64,000 nucleotides of DNA from Corynebacterium confusum (lineage in GTDB: Bacteria; Actinomycetota; Actinomycetes; Mycobacteriales; Mycobacteriaceae): NCBI RefSeq assembly GCF_030408715.1, contig NZ_CP047202.1:1-64000 (forward strand), given 5' to 3'. The translations under genes were made by a program, and so were the position numbers. A model generated the notes under the pieces. It made no database searches and had not been told where the DNA came from. It was given only the letters and a program-made list of their open reading frames with translations. Below, piece after piece: positions 1 through 10,384 of this stretch. Each line of letters opens with the position of its first letter. The stretch's first letter is position 1.

Positions 1-1668
1 GTGTCTGATCCGCAAGCGAACATAAACGCCACCTGGCGAACTGTGGTCGATGATCTCCTGGCTCAATCCGAGCAGCCAGACTCCGACGTACCAACCTTTA
101 CCCACTCCCAGCGCCTGTACCTGCAGATCGCCCGGCCCATCATGGTCATGAACGGCTACGCGCTGATCGCCGCGCCCGATGAAACCGGCAAGCGCACCCT
201 CGAGCAGGAACTGGGACACTACATCACCAAGTCCCTCAACCGGCACCTGGCCAGCCCCTGCGCCCTGGCCGTGACGGTCGCCGCCCCCGAGGCCCCCGCC
301 GCGCCGCAGCCCACGCCCGAGCCCGAACCGGAGCCCGAACCGGGCCTGCACCAAGTGGACGTGACCAAGATGCCGGACTTCCCGCACCAGATCACGGATC
401 CGGCCGCCGCCCAGACCGCTACGCAGCCGGCACCGGAGCAGCGCGAATTCAGCGAACAGCCGCACCGCCGCGAGCCGTGGTCCCAGACCCACGCGCCAGC
501 CAGTCTGGACGAACTGGCGGATCACTACCAGCAGCAACAGCCGGACGCCCCCGCCCCGGTGGAGCAACCGCAGCAGACGCCGCACTACGGCAACCGGATG
601 CCGCGCGAGGAGCCGGCGCACGACCCGAACCGCGATCAGTCCCTGAACCCGAAGCACACCTTCGACAGCTTCGTCATCGGCTCGTCCAACCGCTTCGCCA
701 ACGGCGCGGCCGTCGCAGTCGCCGAAAACCCGGCCCGCGCTTACAACCCCCTGTTCATCTGGGGCGGCTCCGGCTTGGGCAAGACGCACTTGCTCCACGC
801 CGCCGGCAACTACGCGCAGTACCTGCACAAGGGCCTGCGGGTCAAGTACGTTTCCTCCGAAGAATTCACCAACGACTACATCAACTCCCTGCGCGACGAC
901 CGCCAGGAATCCTTCAAGCGGCGCTACCGCAACCTGGACATCCTCATGGTCGACGACATCCAGTTCCTGGAGGGCAAGGAGTCGACGCAGGAGGAATTCT
1001 TCCACACCTTCAACGCCTTGCACCAGGCCAACAAGCAGATCATTTTGTCGTCTGACCGCCCGCCCAAGCAGCTGACCACCCTGGAGGACCGCCTGCGCAC
1101 CCGCTTTGAGGGCGGGCTCATCACGGATATTCAGCCGCCAGACCTGGAAACGCGCATTGCCATCCTGATGAAGAAGGCGGCCGCCGACGGCACCACCGTC
1201 GACCGCGCGGTCCTGGAGCACATCGCCTCCCGCTTCGAGTCCTCGATCCGCGAGCTCGAGGGCGCGCTCATCCGCGTCTCGGCCTATTCTTCGCTGGTCA
1301 ACGAGCCCATCAACGTCGAGATGGCCGAGATCGCCCTGCGGGACCTGGCCCCGGATGCCGCCGATGCCCAGATCACCCCGGCCACCATCATGGACGTGAC
1401 CGCGGAGTACTTCGACATCGAGGTCTCCACGCTGACCGGCGCCGGCAAGAAGCGCACCGTCGCCCACGCGCGCCAGCTGGCCATGTACTTGTGCCGCGAG
1501 CTCACCGAGCTTTCCCTGCCGAAGATCGGCGATCACTTCGGCGGTAAGGACCACACCACCGTCATGTACGCCGATCGCAAGATCCGCAAGGAAATGACGG
1601 AAAAGCGCGCGACCTACGACGAGATCCAAACCCTGACCCAGAGGATCAAGGCCCGCGGGCGCAGCTAA
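1..1668 (+). CDS. dnaA: Chromosomal replication initiator DnaA
   Basis: DnaA binds DnaA boxes at oriC, forms an ATP-dependent filament and melts the origin. The 555-residue protein has the four usual parts: N-terminal DnaB/DnaA-interaction domain (about 1-90), a long Pro/Glu/Gln-rich linker (about 95-215), an AAA+ domain with Walker A GGSGLGKT near residue 255 and Walker B ILMVDDIQF near 315, and the C-terminal DNA-binding helix-turn-helix with the signature GGKDHTTVMYADRKI near 515. The long linker is typical of Actinobacteria. GTG is the first base of the window, so the promoter lies upstream of what is shown. The next genes are dnaN, recF, dciA and gyrB, the standard origin-proximal order. 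Confidence 0.99.
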   Translation: MSDPQANINATWRTVVDDLLAQSEQPDSDVPTFTHSQRLYLQIARPIMVMNGYALIAAPDETGKRTLEQELGHYITKSLNRHLASPCALAVTVAAPEAPAAPQPTPEPEPEPEPGLHQVDVTKMPDFPHQITDPAAAQTATQPAPEQREFSEQPHRREPWSQTHAPASLDELADHYQQQQPDAPAPVEQPQQTPHYGNRMPREEPAHDPNRDQSLNPKHTFDSFVIGSSNRFANGAAVAVAENPARAYNPLFIWGGSGLGKTHLLHAAGNYAQYLHKGLRVKYVSSEEFTNDYINSLRDDRQESFKRRYRNLDILMVDDIQFLEGKESTQEEFFHTFNALHQANKQIILSSDRPPKQLTTLEDRLRTRFEGGLITDIQPPDLETRIAILMKKAAADGTTVDRAVLEHIASRFESSIRELEGALIRVSAYSSLVNEPINVEMAEIALRDLAPDAADAQITPATIMDVTAEYFDIEVSTLTGAGKKRTVAHARQLAMYLCRELTELSLPKIGDHFGGKDHTTVMYADRKIRKEMTEKRATYDEIQTLTQRIKARGRS

Positions 1669-1691
1669 CCGCGAAAAAGAACACAGAACCC

Positions 1692-1730
1692 AAGGCCCGC
1701 CATCTCCCCGAGGGACGGCGGGCCTTTCTG
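1692..1730 (+). terminator. Rho-independent terminator of dnaA
   Basis: A perfect 10-bp inverted repeat (AAGGCCCGCC at 1692-1701, GGCGGGCCTT at 1717-1726) is followed by TTTCTG, 24 bp after the dnaA stop codon. It separates dnaA transcription from the oriC-type region. Confidence 0.85.
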
Positions 1731-1810
1731 CGTCTCTAATCCTCCGGCCTAGATTTCCTTGTAGCTCGGTAACGCGGTAACTCGGAGCCCCAGAGTCCGC
1801 ATCAATTGTG

Positions 1811-2108
1811 GAATTACACATCCGCAGCCCGCCACGAGCCCTCCTGGTGCCGCCCCATACTGGGCATCGCGCCAGCTCGCAGCTGGAAAAGAAGTTTATC
1901 CACAACGTTTATCCACAGTTGTGTAATTACAGACTTGTAATTCATAGATCCGCCTCACAAAAATGAATTACACAGGGCAACCGCCTCCCGGCCTGATCTG
2001 TGAGGGGATTTGTGTAATTCCGGTGAACAAACCGCGCGCCCCTGTGATCAAATGACAAGAATCCGAATTTGATCACAGATCGGCCGCTTTGATCACAAAA
2101 TGATCACA
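1811..2108. repeat. Two families of short repeats in oriC
   Basis: Family 1, TGTGTAATTC or its complement: 1811-1820, 1920-1929 (last base A), 1965-1974 and 2011-2020. Family 2, TGATCACA or its complement: 2043-2050, 2070-2077, 2090-2097 and 2101-2108; two copies are preceded by TT. Neither is a DnaA box. They could be sites for an origin-binding regulator; this is inference from copy number and position only. Confidence 0.6.
1896..1917 (+). other. Tandem DnaA boxes
   Basis: Two perfect TTATCCACA boxes at 1896-1904 and 1909-1917 in the same orientation, spaced so that two DnaA protomers could bind side by side. Confidence 0.85.
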
Positions 2109-2156
2109 GCCGAACCCACAGCCTGGATCTGCGCCCCGAACTTGTCATTTAGGGCG

Positions 2157-2200
2157 CTATCCACAGATCCCACAACGGTTACTACTACTGCTACTTTAAA
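2157..2200. other. DnaA box plus DnaA-trio tract (probable unwinding site)
   Basis: CTATCCACA at 2157-2165 (one mismatch to the box consensus) is followed 16 bp later by CTA CTA CTG CTA CTT at 2182-2196 and then AT-rich TTAAATTT. On the complementary strand, read 3' to 5', this gives GAT GAT GAC GAT GAA, the DnaA-trio pattern described at bacterial origins, where DnaA loads on single-stranded DNA next to a DnaA box. The layout box, spacer, trios, AT-rich tract matches the known basal unwinding system. Confidence 0.6.
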
Positions 2201-2382
2201 TTTCTAGAGATCCAACAAAACTAGGGTGTGTGAAAAAGTCCGGCCCCGGCTCGCCTCACCCACCGAGACGGCTCGGACTAGAATGACAAAATGTCGTTCA
2301 ACCCGCAGATCGAGCGCGGGTACTGATCGGGTAAGTTGGAAGCACTTACATAATTCGCGAATTTCTAGGAGCTAGACCCACC

Positions 2383-3573
2383 ATGGATGATTCCTCTTCC
2401 GTGTCATTCCGCGTGGCCAAGGACGACCTGTCCAGCGCAGTCGCCTGGGTTGCTCGCAACCTGCCGACCAAGGTCACGCAGCCTGTCCTGCGCGCTATGC
2501 TCATCACCGCTGACGAGCAGGGACTGGAACTTACCGGCTTTGATTACGAGGTATCCACGCGCGTGCGGATCCCGGCGGAAGTGGAAAACCCCGGCCGAAT
2601 TGCCGTTGCCGGCAAGCTGATCGCTGAGATTGTGGCTAACCTGCCCAACCAGGCGGTGGATCTGCGCCTGGACGGCAACAAGGTTTTGCTGACCTGTAGC
2701 TCCTCCCGCTTCGAGCTGCCGCTGATCCCCCTGGATGACTACCCGCAGCTGCCGACGCTGCCGGAGGTCACCGGCACCATCAACCCGCAGCTCTTCGTGG
2801 ACGCGATCTTCCAGGTCGCCTCCGCCGCCGGTAAGGATGACACCCTGCCCATGCTCACGGGCGTGCACATGGACATCCAGGGCAAGACCATTCACCTCAC
2901 GGCCACGGACCGTTTCCGCCTGGCCATGCGCACGGTGGAATGGGAACCGCAGGATGACAGCGTCGAGGCCAAGCTCCTAGTCCCAGCGAAGACCCTCCAG
3001 GACAACGCCCGCACGCTGGATACCAGCCTGAACACCCCGGTCGAGATCGCCGTGGGTACCGGCGAGAACATCGGCGGCGACGGCCTGTTCGGCCTGCACG
3101 CTGACAGCCGGGAGACCACCACGCGCATGCTGGACGCGGACTTCCCGAACGTCGCCCCGCTGCTGCCGAAGACCCACACCGCGATGGCTTCCATTGAGAT
3201 TGGTCCGCTGCAGGAAGCCATCCGGCGCGTGTCCCTGCTGACGGAGCGCAACGCGCAGATCCGCATGCAGTTCACCTCCGGCCAGGTGATCCTGTCTGCC
3301 GGCGGTTCGGATTCCGGTACCGCAGAGGAAACCCTGCCGTGTGCCTTCTCCGGCGTTTCGGAGCTCATCATCGCGTTCAACCCGAGCTACCTGAAGGATG
3401 GCCTGGGCGTGGTGCACACCGACCGCGTGGTCTTCGGCTTCACCGAGCCGTCTCGGCCGGCCATCATGATCCCGGAACCCGAAAACATGCCGGAGGCAGA
3501 CGCAGACGGTAATTTCCCCACCCCGGAGACCGACTTCACTTACCTGCTTATGCCGGTTCGCCTGCCCGGTTAA
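2383..3573 (+). CDS. dnaN: DNA polymerase III beta subunit (sliding clamp)
   Basis: The sliding clamp is a ring-shaped dimer that tethers DNA polymerase III to DNA. The 396-residue protein matches the family length and shows its three repeated clamp domains, with typical segments such as RAMLITAD near residue 38, LTATDRFRLA near 168 and the C-terminal YLLMPVRLPG end. Translation starts at ATG 2383, with AGGAG at 2367-2371 upstream. A TAGAAT hexamer at 2279-2284 may be its -10 box. The gene lies 25 bp before recF and probably shares its transcript. Confidence 0.99.
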   Translation: MDDSSSVSFRVAKDDLSSAVAWVARNLPTKVTQPVLRAMLITADEQGLELTGFDYEVSTRVRIPAEVENPGRIAVAGKLIAEIVANLPNQAVDLRLDGNKVLLTCSSSRFELPLIPLDDYPQLPTLPEVTGTINPQLFVDAIFQVASAAGKDDTLPMLTGVHMDIQGKTIHLTATDRFRLAMRTVEWEPQDDSVEAKLLVPAKTLQDNARTLDTSLNTPVEIAVGTGENIGGDGLFGLHADSRETTTRMLDADFPNVAPLLPKTHTAMASIEIGPLQEAIRRVSLLTERNAQIRMQFTSGQVILSAGGSDSGTAEETLPCAFSGVSELIIAFNPSYLKDGLGVVHTDRVVFGFTEPSRPAIMIPEPENMPEADADGNFPTPETDFTYLLMPVRLPG

Positions 3574-3598
3574 ACAGAAAGCGGGGTGCGTCTAACGC

Positions 3599-4783
3599 AT
3601 GTATATTCGCGATCTGGATCTGCGGGACTACCGTTCTTGGCCCAACCTGCACTTACAGCTCGAGCCGGGGATCACTCTGTTCGTGGGCCGCAACGGTTTC
3701 GGCAAGACGAATATCGTCGAGGCGGTGGGTTATACCGCCCACCTGTCTTCGCACCGCGTCAACCACGACGCCCCGCTCATCCGCCAGGGCGCCCAGAATT
3801 CGCGCGTCTCCATGACCGCGGTCAACCAGGGCCGGGAGCTCACCACGCACCTTTTGCTCAAGCCCCATGCCGCGAACCAGGCCCAGATCAACCGCACCCG
3901 CCTGAACTCGCCCCGCGAGCTGTTGGGCGTGGTCAAGACCGTGCTCTTTTGCCCGGAGGACCTGGCCTTGGTCCGCGGCGAGCCGGCCGAGCGCCGAGCC
4001 TACTTGGACACCATCATCGCCTCGCGCACCCCGCGGCTAGCCGGGGTCAAGGCGGATTACGACAAGGTGCTCAAGCAACGCAACGCCTTGCTGAAGTCGG
4101 CATCGCCGGCCCTGCGCCGCGGCTACCAGGACGACGAGGGCGTCTCGGCGCTTTCCACATTGGATGTGTGGGACGGGCAGCTGGCGCACTTGGGTGCCCA
4201 GGTGATCGCCGCCCGTCTCGAGCTTGTCGATGCCCTCTCCGAGCTCATCCCCGCCGCTTACGCGGGGCTGGCTCCCGAGTCGCGCCCAGCGGAGATTACG
4301 TACAAGTCCACGATCGACACCAGCGACCGCGAGGTCTTAGAAGCCGTGCTGCTGGCGGAGCTGGGCAACGCCCGCAACCGGGAGATCGAACGCGGGATTT
4401 CCCTGGTTGGGCCACACCGCGACGATCTCGTCCTGAATCTGGGACCGCAGCCGGCCAAGGGCTTCGCCAGCCACGGCGAGACCTGGTCGTACACCATCGC
4501 CCTGCGTTTGGCGGAGTTTAACCTGCTGCGCCAGGAGGGAAGCGACCCGGTGCTGATCCTGGACGATGTCTTCGCGGAGTTGGATGCGAAGCGCCGGCAG
4601 AAGCTCGTGCACCTAGCCAGCGACGCCGAACAGGTACTCATCACCGCCGCGGTGGACGAGGATCTGCCGGACAACCTCGAGACCAGCCACCGCTACGAGG
4701 TCACTGTGCGCGATACCGACGAGGGCCGAATCTCGGAAATCTCCGCGGGAGACGATTCCGCGGACGACCCGGAGGAGCAGTAG
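3599..4783 (+). CDS. recF: DNA replication and repair protein RecF
   Basis: RecF is an SMC-like ATPase that helps load RecA at single-strand gaps and stalled forks. The 394-residue protein begins [14 protein letters not shown], has Walker A GRNGFGKT at residues 30-37, the family segment ERRAYLD near 136 and Walker [11 protein letters not shown] near residue 320. The stop codon overlaps the GTG start of the following dciA gene by one base (TAGTG), which points to translational coupling. Confidence 0.98.
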   Translation: MYIRDLDLRDYRSWPNLHLQLEPGITLFVGRNGFGKTNIVEAVGYTAHLSSHRVNHDAPLIRQGAQNSRVSMTAVNQGRELTTHLLLKPHAANQAQINRTRLNSPRELLGVVKTVLFCPEDLALVRGEPAERRAYLDTIIASRTPRLAGVKADYDKVLKQRNALLKSASPALRRGYQDDEGVSALSTLDVWDGQLAHLGAQVIAARLELVDALSELIPAAYAGLAPESRPAEITYKSTIDTSDREVLEAVLLAELGNARNREIERGISLVGPHRDDLVLNLGPQPAKGFASHGETWSYTIALRLAEFNLLRQEGSDPVLILDDVFAELDAKRRQKLVHLASDAEQVLITAAVDEDLPDNLETSHRYEVTVRDTDEGRISEISAGDDSADDPEEQ

Positions 4784-5487
4784 TGGCGCGCTGGGTAGAA
4801 CGTGAAGAATTTGATCCCGACGACCCGGTCAGTGAGTTCTTTCACCGCATTCGCCTGACGGCCAAGAACCCGCCCAAGCTGGCTCGCCGGGCCCGCAAGC
4901 TGCGGATGGAACCCGGCCGCGAGGACCTTTCGGTACCCGGCATCGCCGGCAAATTACTGGGAAACGTGGCGGAGCGTCCAAAGCGCGACGCGGATGACGA
5001 GACCCAGGAGACCGGCGACGAGCGGGATATTCACTCGATTTCCTCGCTCAAGCGGTATACCGAGATAGACAACTACCAGGGCTACCAGGAGGGCCGTCCC
5101 AGCGGCGCCGACGGCCGCCGGGTGGCACGCTCCATCGGCGTCCCCAGCCTCGGCATGGCGCTGGGCCGCGAAATCATCGAGCGCGGGTGGCAGCAGGACC
5201 TGGCCCACGGCTGGATCATGGGGCACTGGGCCCTGCTGGTCGGAGAGCGCATCGCCGCGCACACCCGGCCAGAAAAGATTGATGGGCAGACGGTCTATAT
5301 CCAGACCGATAACTCCAACTGGGCCACGGAGCTGCGCTACCTGCAGCGTCAGATCATCAAGCGAATCGCCGAGACCATCGGCCCCGACGTCGTCACCGAG
5401 CTGAAGATCGTAGGCCCCAAGCAACACCGCAACTACCAGGGCCGCATGTGGGTCAAACCTCAAGGCTCCCAAGATACCTACGGCTAA
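4783..5487 (+). CDS. dciA: DciA-family (DUF721) protein
   Basis: DciA recruits or loads the replicative helicase DnaB in bacteria lacking DnaC/DnaI; the DUF721 protein beside recF is the actinobacterial member. The 234-residue protein has a charged variable N-terminal half (residues 1-120) and the conserved C-terminal domain from about 135, including GHWALLVGERIAAHTRPEKI and WATELRYLQRQIIKRI. It starts at GTG 4783, overlapping the last base of recF. Function is assigned from the family and position. Confidence 0.9.
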   Translation: MARWVEREEFDPDDPVSEFFHRIRLTAKNPPKLARRARKLRMEPGREDLSVPGIAGKLLGNVAERPKRDADDETQETGDERDIHSISSLKRYTEIDNYQGYQEGRPSGADGRRVARSIGVPSLGMALGREIIERGWQQDLAHGWIMGHWALLVGERIAAHTRPEKIDGQTVYIQTDNSNWATELRYLQRQIIKRIAETIGPDVVTELKIVGPKQHRNYQGRMWVKPQGSQDTYG

Positions 5488-5494
5488 TTTAGCC

Positions 5495-5513
5495 CTTAAA
5501 AGGCGGTTTTAAG
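5495..5513 (+). terminator. Weak hairpin after dciA
   Basis: CTTAAAA (5495-5501) and TTTTAAG (5507-5513) form a 7-bp stem with a 5-base loop just downstream of dciA. It is AT-rich without a clear U-tract, so termination may be partial. Confidence 0.35.
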
Positions 5514-5548
5514 GCGTGGTAGCTGGCCTTCAGTAGGGGACCACAGTG

Positions 5549-5554
5549 TAGAAT
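5549..5554 (+). promoter_or_regulatory. Possible -10 box of gyrB
   Basis: TAGAAT at 5549-5554, about 48 bp before the gyrB start, is the only good -10-like hexamer in the gap. No convincing -35 box is seen. Confidence 0.35.
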
Positions 5555-5580
5555 GGTAAAGGTCTTAAAACTAGCTATAG

Positions 5581-7674
<2,094 letters not shown>

Positions 7675-7755
7675 GGAGGCCAACGGCAGTGGGAGTACTA
7701 CTCCTGCTGCCGTTTTTGCGTTTGCAGGTGCTGGTGGGACTTTTAGGTGACGCGT

Positions 7756-8430
7756 TTAGTGGTGACGTAACCACAAAAGCACGGCTTTGACGCGGCGGTT
7801 GTCGTCCTGGGGGCTAAAGCCCAGTTTCATGAAGACGTTGGCCACGTGTTTGCTGACGGCACCGGCGGTAAGCACGAGGCGCTGTTGGATTTCGCCGTTG
7901 CTCAAGCCTCGTGCCATGAGTTCTAGGACCTCTGTCTCCCGCGGGGTGAGGTTGGCTATACCGGAGCGACGCGATTGCAGAAGCGAGGAAATGACCTCGG
8001 GATCCACGGCGATTCCACCACCTACTACCTCGCCCAGGGTACGGTTTAGTTCAGCTACGTCCGCGATACGTTCTTTCAGCAGGTATCCGAACCCGCCGTG
8101 CTCGAGCAGGGAGTCGAGGTAGCTGGCGGCAACGTACTGGGACAAAACCACCACGGGCAGGTTACCGGCCCCGGTAGCTTCCCATTCACTCCGCAGGTCG
8201 TGAGCAGCGCGCAATCCGTCGTCCCTGTGTTCCGGGGGCATGCGAACATCCGTTACCACGATATCCGGTTGGACCAGGCGGACCTGTTGTTTGAGCTGGT
8301 CGGCATCGTTAACGGTATGAACCTCGTGCCCGAGCGCTGACAAGAGTTCGCGCAGACCCTCGCGCAACAGGACAGAGTCTTCCGCCAAGACGATGGTTAA
8401 CGGCTGGGTAGAGGAATCGGTTTTAGTCAT
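7756..8430 (-). CDS. NarL/LuxR-family response regulator
   Basis: This is the DNA-binding partner of a two-component system. The 224-residue protein has an N-terminal receiver domain (acidic pocket AED near residue 16, phospho-acceptor Asp in DIVVTDVRMPP near 57, Lys in LLKER near 118) and a C-terminal LuxR-type helix-turn-helix (NLTPRETEVLELMARGLSN, about 156-175). It overlaps the upstream histidine kinase gene by 8 bp, so the two are co-transcribed and coupled. The divergent ABC transporter genes are the likely targets, as in many antimicrobial-peptide sensing modules; the signal is unknown. Confidence 0.92.
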   Translation of the reverse strand: MTKTDSSTQPLTIVLAEDSVLLREGLRELLSALGHEVHTVNDADQLKQQVRLVQPDIVVTDVRMPPEHRDDGLRAAHDLRSEWEATGAGNLPVVVLSQYVAASYLDSLLEHGGFGYLLKERIADVAELNRTLGEVVGGGIAVDPEVISSLLQSRRSGIANLTPRETEVLELMARGLSNGEIQQRLVLTAGAVSKHVANVFMKLGFSPQDDNRRVKAVLLWLRHH

Positions 8431-9625
8431 CTTTTCGCTCCTGCAGGTTGCGATAGGGTACGGTGAGTTCTAGGCGTGCCCCACCAAGTCGGATATCGGG
8501 CAGTAGGGTCAACGTGCCGTGCAGGTCAGCCGCCCGCTCTCGCAGTCCCACTAGCCCGGTGCCGGAGGTGCTCGGGGTGGCCGGCGGGCCTTGACCATCG
8601 TCTGCGATGGAGACGAGGACAGAGTCTGCCATCCATTCGACGCGCACCGCCACACGCTGGGCTTTGCCGTGCTTCGTGGCATTGGTCAACGCTTCGGCCA
8701 CGCAGTGGTAGGCCAGTAGGGCCGAAGTGGCGTCTAGCCCGCGTTCGCGGCCGGAAAAGGAGCGAGTCGTATCCAGGCCGCTATGCACCAGCAACTCGTC
8801 GATGGCAGCCTGCAAGCCCTCATCGTAAAGGACTTGGGGCGAGATCCCGCGGACCGTGGCGCGGAGGCTCGCCAGGGCCTCACTCACATTGTGCCGCGCA
8901 GAGCGCAGAGCCTTCTCGGGGTCGCGATTAGACTGCAGCGCCAGCTCTAAGGTGGATAGGTTTAACTGCAGCGCAGTCAGGTATTGCTGCGGGCCATCGT
9001 GTAGTTCCCGCTCTATGCGTTGGCGTTCGCCATCGAAGGCGTCGATGACGGTCGTGCGCGAGGCGAGGAGAGAGTCCAGTTCCTGCTGGTCCGGGCTGAG
9101 TAGGACTGAGGTGGCTTTAACTGCCAAACCGGTGATACCCCAGCTCCCGTAGAGCAGGACGATAAACAAGACTATCCCTAGCGGCCAGCACGCCGCGGCG
9201 ACCAGGACCGGGTTGTCGGTCGACCAAAATCCCACGTCAAACCTGCTATCGATGGAGCTTAAAAAGATGAACGGCATGGCAAACAACAACGGGATGAGAA
9301 GCACCGCGGCAAACCACACGATCAGACTGACTGTGGCCAGCAGAATTTGAATTACCAGATGGATAAGCTGCGGGCCGTTTATCATCCCTTTTCCTGGCCG
9401 GGGAGCAATGTCGATCCCCATTCCACCCGCGCACGCCCGCCCCAGCGCGGCTACCGCGCGTCCGACAAGCGGGAGCCAGGGCAGCAACATTAAAGAGCAA
9501 AGCATCATCGGTAGCGCAGCCATAGCCAGAACAAAACTAATACCCAGCGCACGCCACGTATACCCGTTAGCTAGGAGTTTCCACGGTGCGGGATGAAATC
9601 CGGCGAAGACTGATGATTGCTCCAT
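8423..9625 (-). CDS. Sensor histidine kinase (HisKA_3 type)
   Basis: This membrane sensor kinase autophosphorylates on His and passes the phosphate to the adjacent regulator. The 400-residue protein has about five to six hydrophobic segments in residues 20-175, a HisKA_3 dimerisation/phosphotransfer helix (QRIERELHDGPQQYL, phospho-His near residue 210) and a C-terminal HATPase_c domain (CVAEALTNATKHG N-box near 305, DDGQGP G1 box near 343, GTGLVGLRERA near 356). No large extracellular domain is seen, so sensing may be within the membrane or through the ABC transporter across the intergenic region. Confidence 0.92.
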   Translation of the reverse strand: MEQSSVFAGFHPAPWKLLANGYTWRALGISFVLAMAALPMMLCSLMLLPWLPLVGRAVAALGRACAGGMGIDIAPRPGKGMINGPQLIHLVIQILLATVSLIVWFAAVLLIPLLFAMPFIFLSSIDSRFDVGFWSTDNPVLVAAACWPLGIVLFIVLLYGSWGITGLAVKATSVLLSPDQQELDSLLASRTTVIDAFDGERQRIERELHDGPQQYLTALQLNLSTLELALQSNRDPEKALRSARHNVSEALASLRATVRGISPQVLYDEGLQAAIDELLVHSGLDTTRSFSGRERGLDATSALLAYHCVAEALTNATKHGKAQRVAVRVEWMADSVLVSIADDGQGPPATPSTSGTGLVGLRERAADLHGTLTLLPDIRLGGARLELTVPYRNLQERKDD

Positions 9626-9739
9626 GATGCTTAGAAAGCTTATTAGGTTTTAGCCGCCAGCACAGTAGAGCTAACTCCCCAACAACTAGGCCACCTAGCG
9701 CCCTGTCTAATCCGGCTGCCGCGGAGTGAACTTGTAACC

Positions 9740-10384
9740 ATGCAGAAGACAACGAAGTCCCAGGCGGATGCGTCACCTGGGCTACACGCAAGGACAGTAA
9801 CCAAGAAATTCGGGTCGCAGATGGTTTTTCAGAACCTCGACCTCGACATTGCCCCGGGTGAGTTCGTGGCCGTGATCGGGCCGTCTGGCTCCGGCAAAAC
9901 CACGCTGCTCAACCTACTGTCGGGATTGGATACCCCGACCAGTGGCGACATCAATGCCCCGAGCCGCCGGCAACGTGCCTTCATCTTCCAAGATTACAAC
10001 CTCCTCGAGGCGCTTAACGCACGACACAACGCGGAGTTGACTAGCCGTCTCATCGGCCGGAAGGTGAGTAAGGCGGTCGTCGACCGCACATTCCGGCTGC
10101 TGGGTATAGAAAGCCTGAAAGAACGCTTACCGCATCAGCTATCAGGAGGGCAGCAGCAGCGGGTAGCCGTTGCCCGAGCGGTCATCGCGGAAGTCCCCTA
10201 TATCTTTGCTGATGAGCCCACCGGCGCCCTCGATGATACGAGTGCGTCCGCGGTTTTGGATTGTTTAGGACAAGCTGCCCAGCAGGGCAGCACCGTGGTG
10301 ATGGTGACTCACTCCGAGGCAGCCGCTGCACGGGCCGACCGGATCATTGATTTGGGGAGGGTGTCAGCATGGGACGCGGAATAG
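9740..10384 (+). CDS. ABC transporter ATP-binding protein (MacB/LolD type)
   Basis: This is the nucleotide-binding subunit of a two-gene ABC transporter. The 214-residue protein has Walker A GPSGSGKTT near residue 50, the Q-loop in FIFQDYN, signature LSGGQQQRVAVARA near 135, Walker B YIFADEPTGALDD near 155 and the switch His in MVTHSE. The MacB/LolD-like ADEPTGALD box fits antimicrobial-peptide or bacitracin-type exporters. It overlaps the permease start (10369) and is divergent from the kinase/regulator pair. Confidence 0.92.
   Translation: MQKTTKSQADASPGLHARTVTKKFGSQMVFQNLDLDIAPGEFVAVIGPSGSGKTTLLNLLSGLDTPTSGDINAPSRRQRAFIFQDYNLLEALNARHNAELTSRLIGRKVSKAVVDRTFRLLGIESLKERLPHQLSGGQQQRVAVARAVIAEVPYIFADEPTGALDDTSASAVLDCLGQAAQQGSTVVMVTHSEAAAARADRIIDLGRVSAWDAE

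Larger units (their letters stand above)
1735..2345. other. Candidate oriC region between dnaA and dnaN
   Basis: About 600 bp without a gene. The DNA is AT-richer than the flanking genes and holds two perfect DnaA boxes at 1896-1904 and 1909-1917 (TTATCCACA, same strand, 13-bp spacing), one near-perfect box CTATCCACA at 2157-2165, and a DnaA-trio tract next to it. There are also two short repeat families: TGTGTAATTC/GAATTACACA and TGATCACA/TGTGATCA. A 10-bp inverted pair AAATGACAAG (2050-2059) and CTTGTCATTT (2141-2150) is present. The dnaA-dnaN gap is the established oriC position in mycobacteria and streptomycetes, so this is the first candidate for oriC. The perfect-box count is low. Confidence 0.8.
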
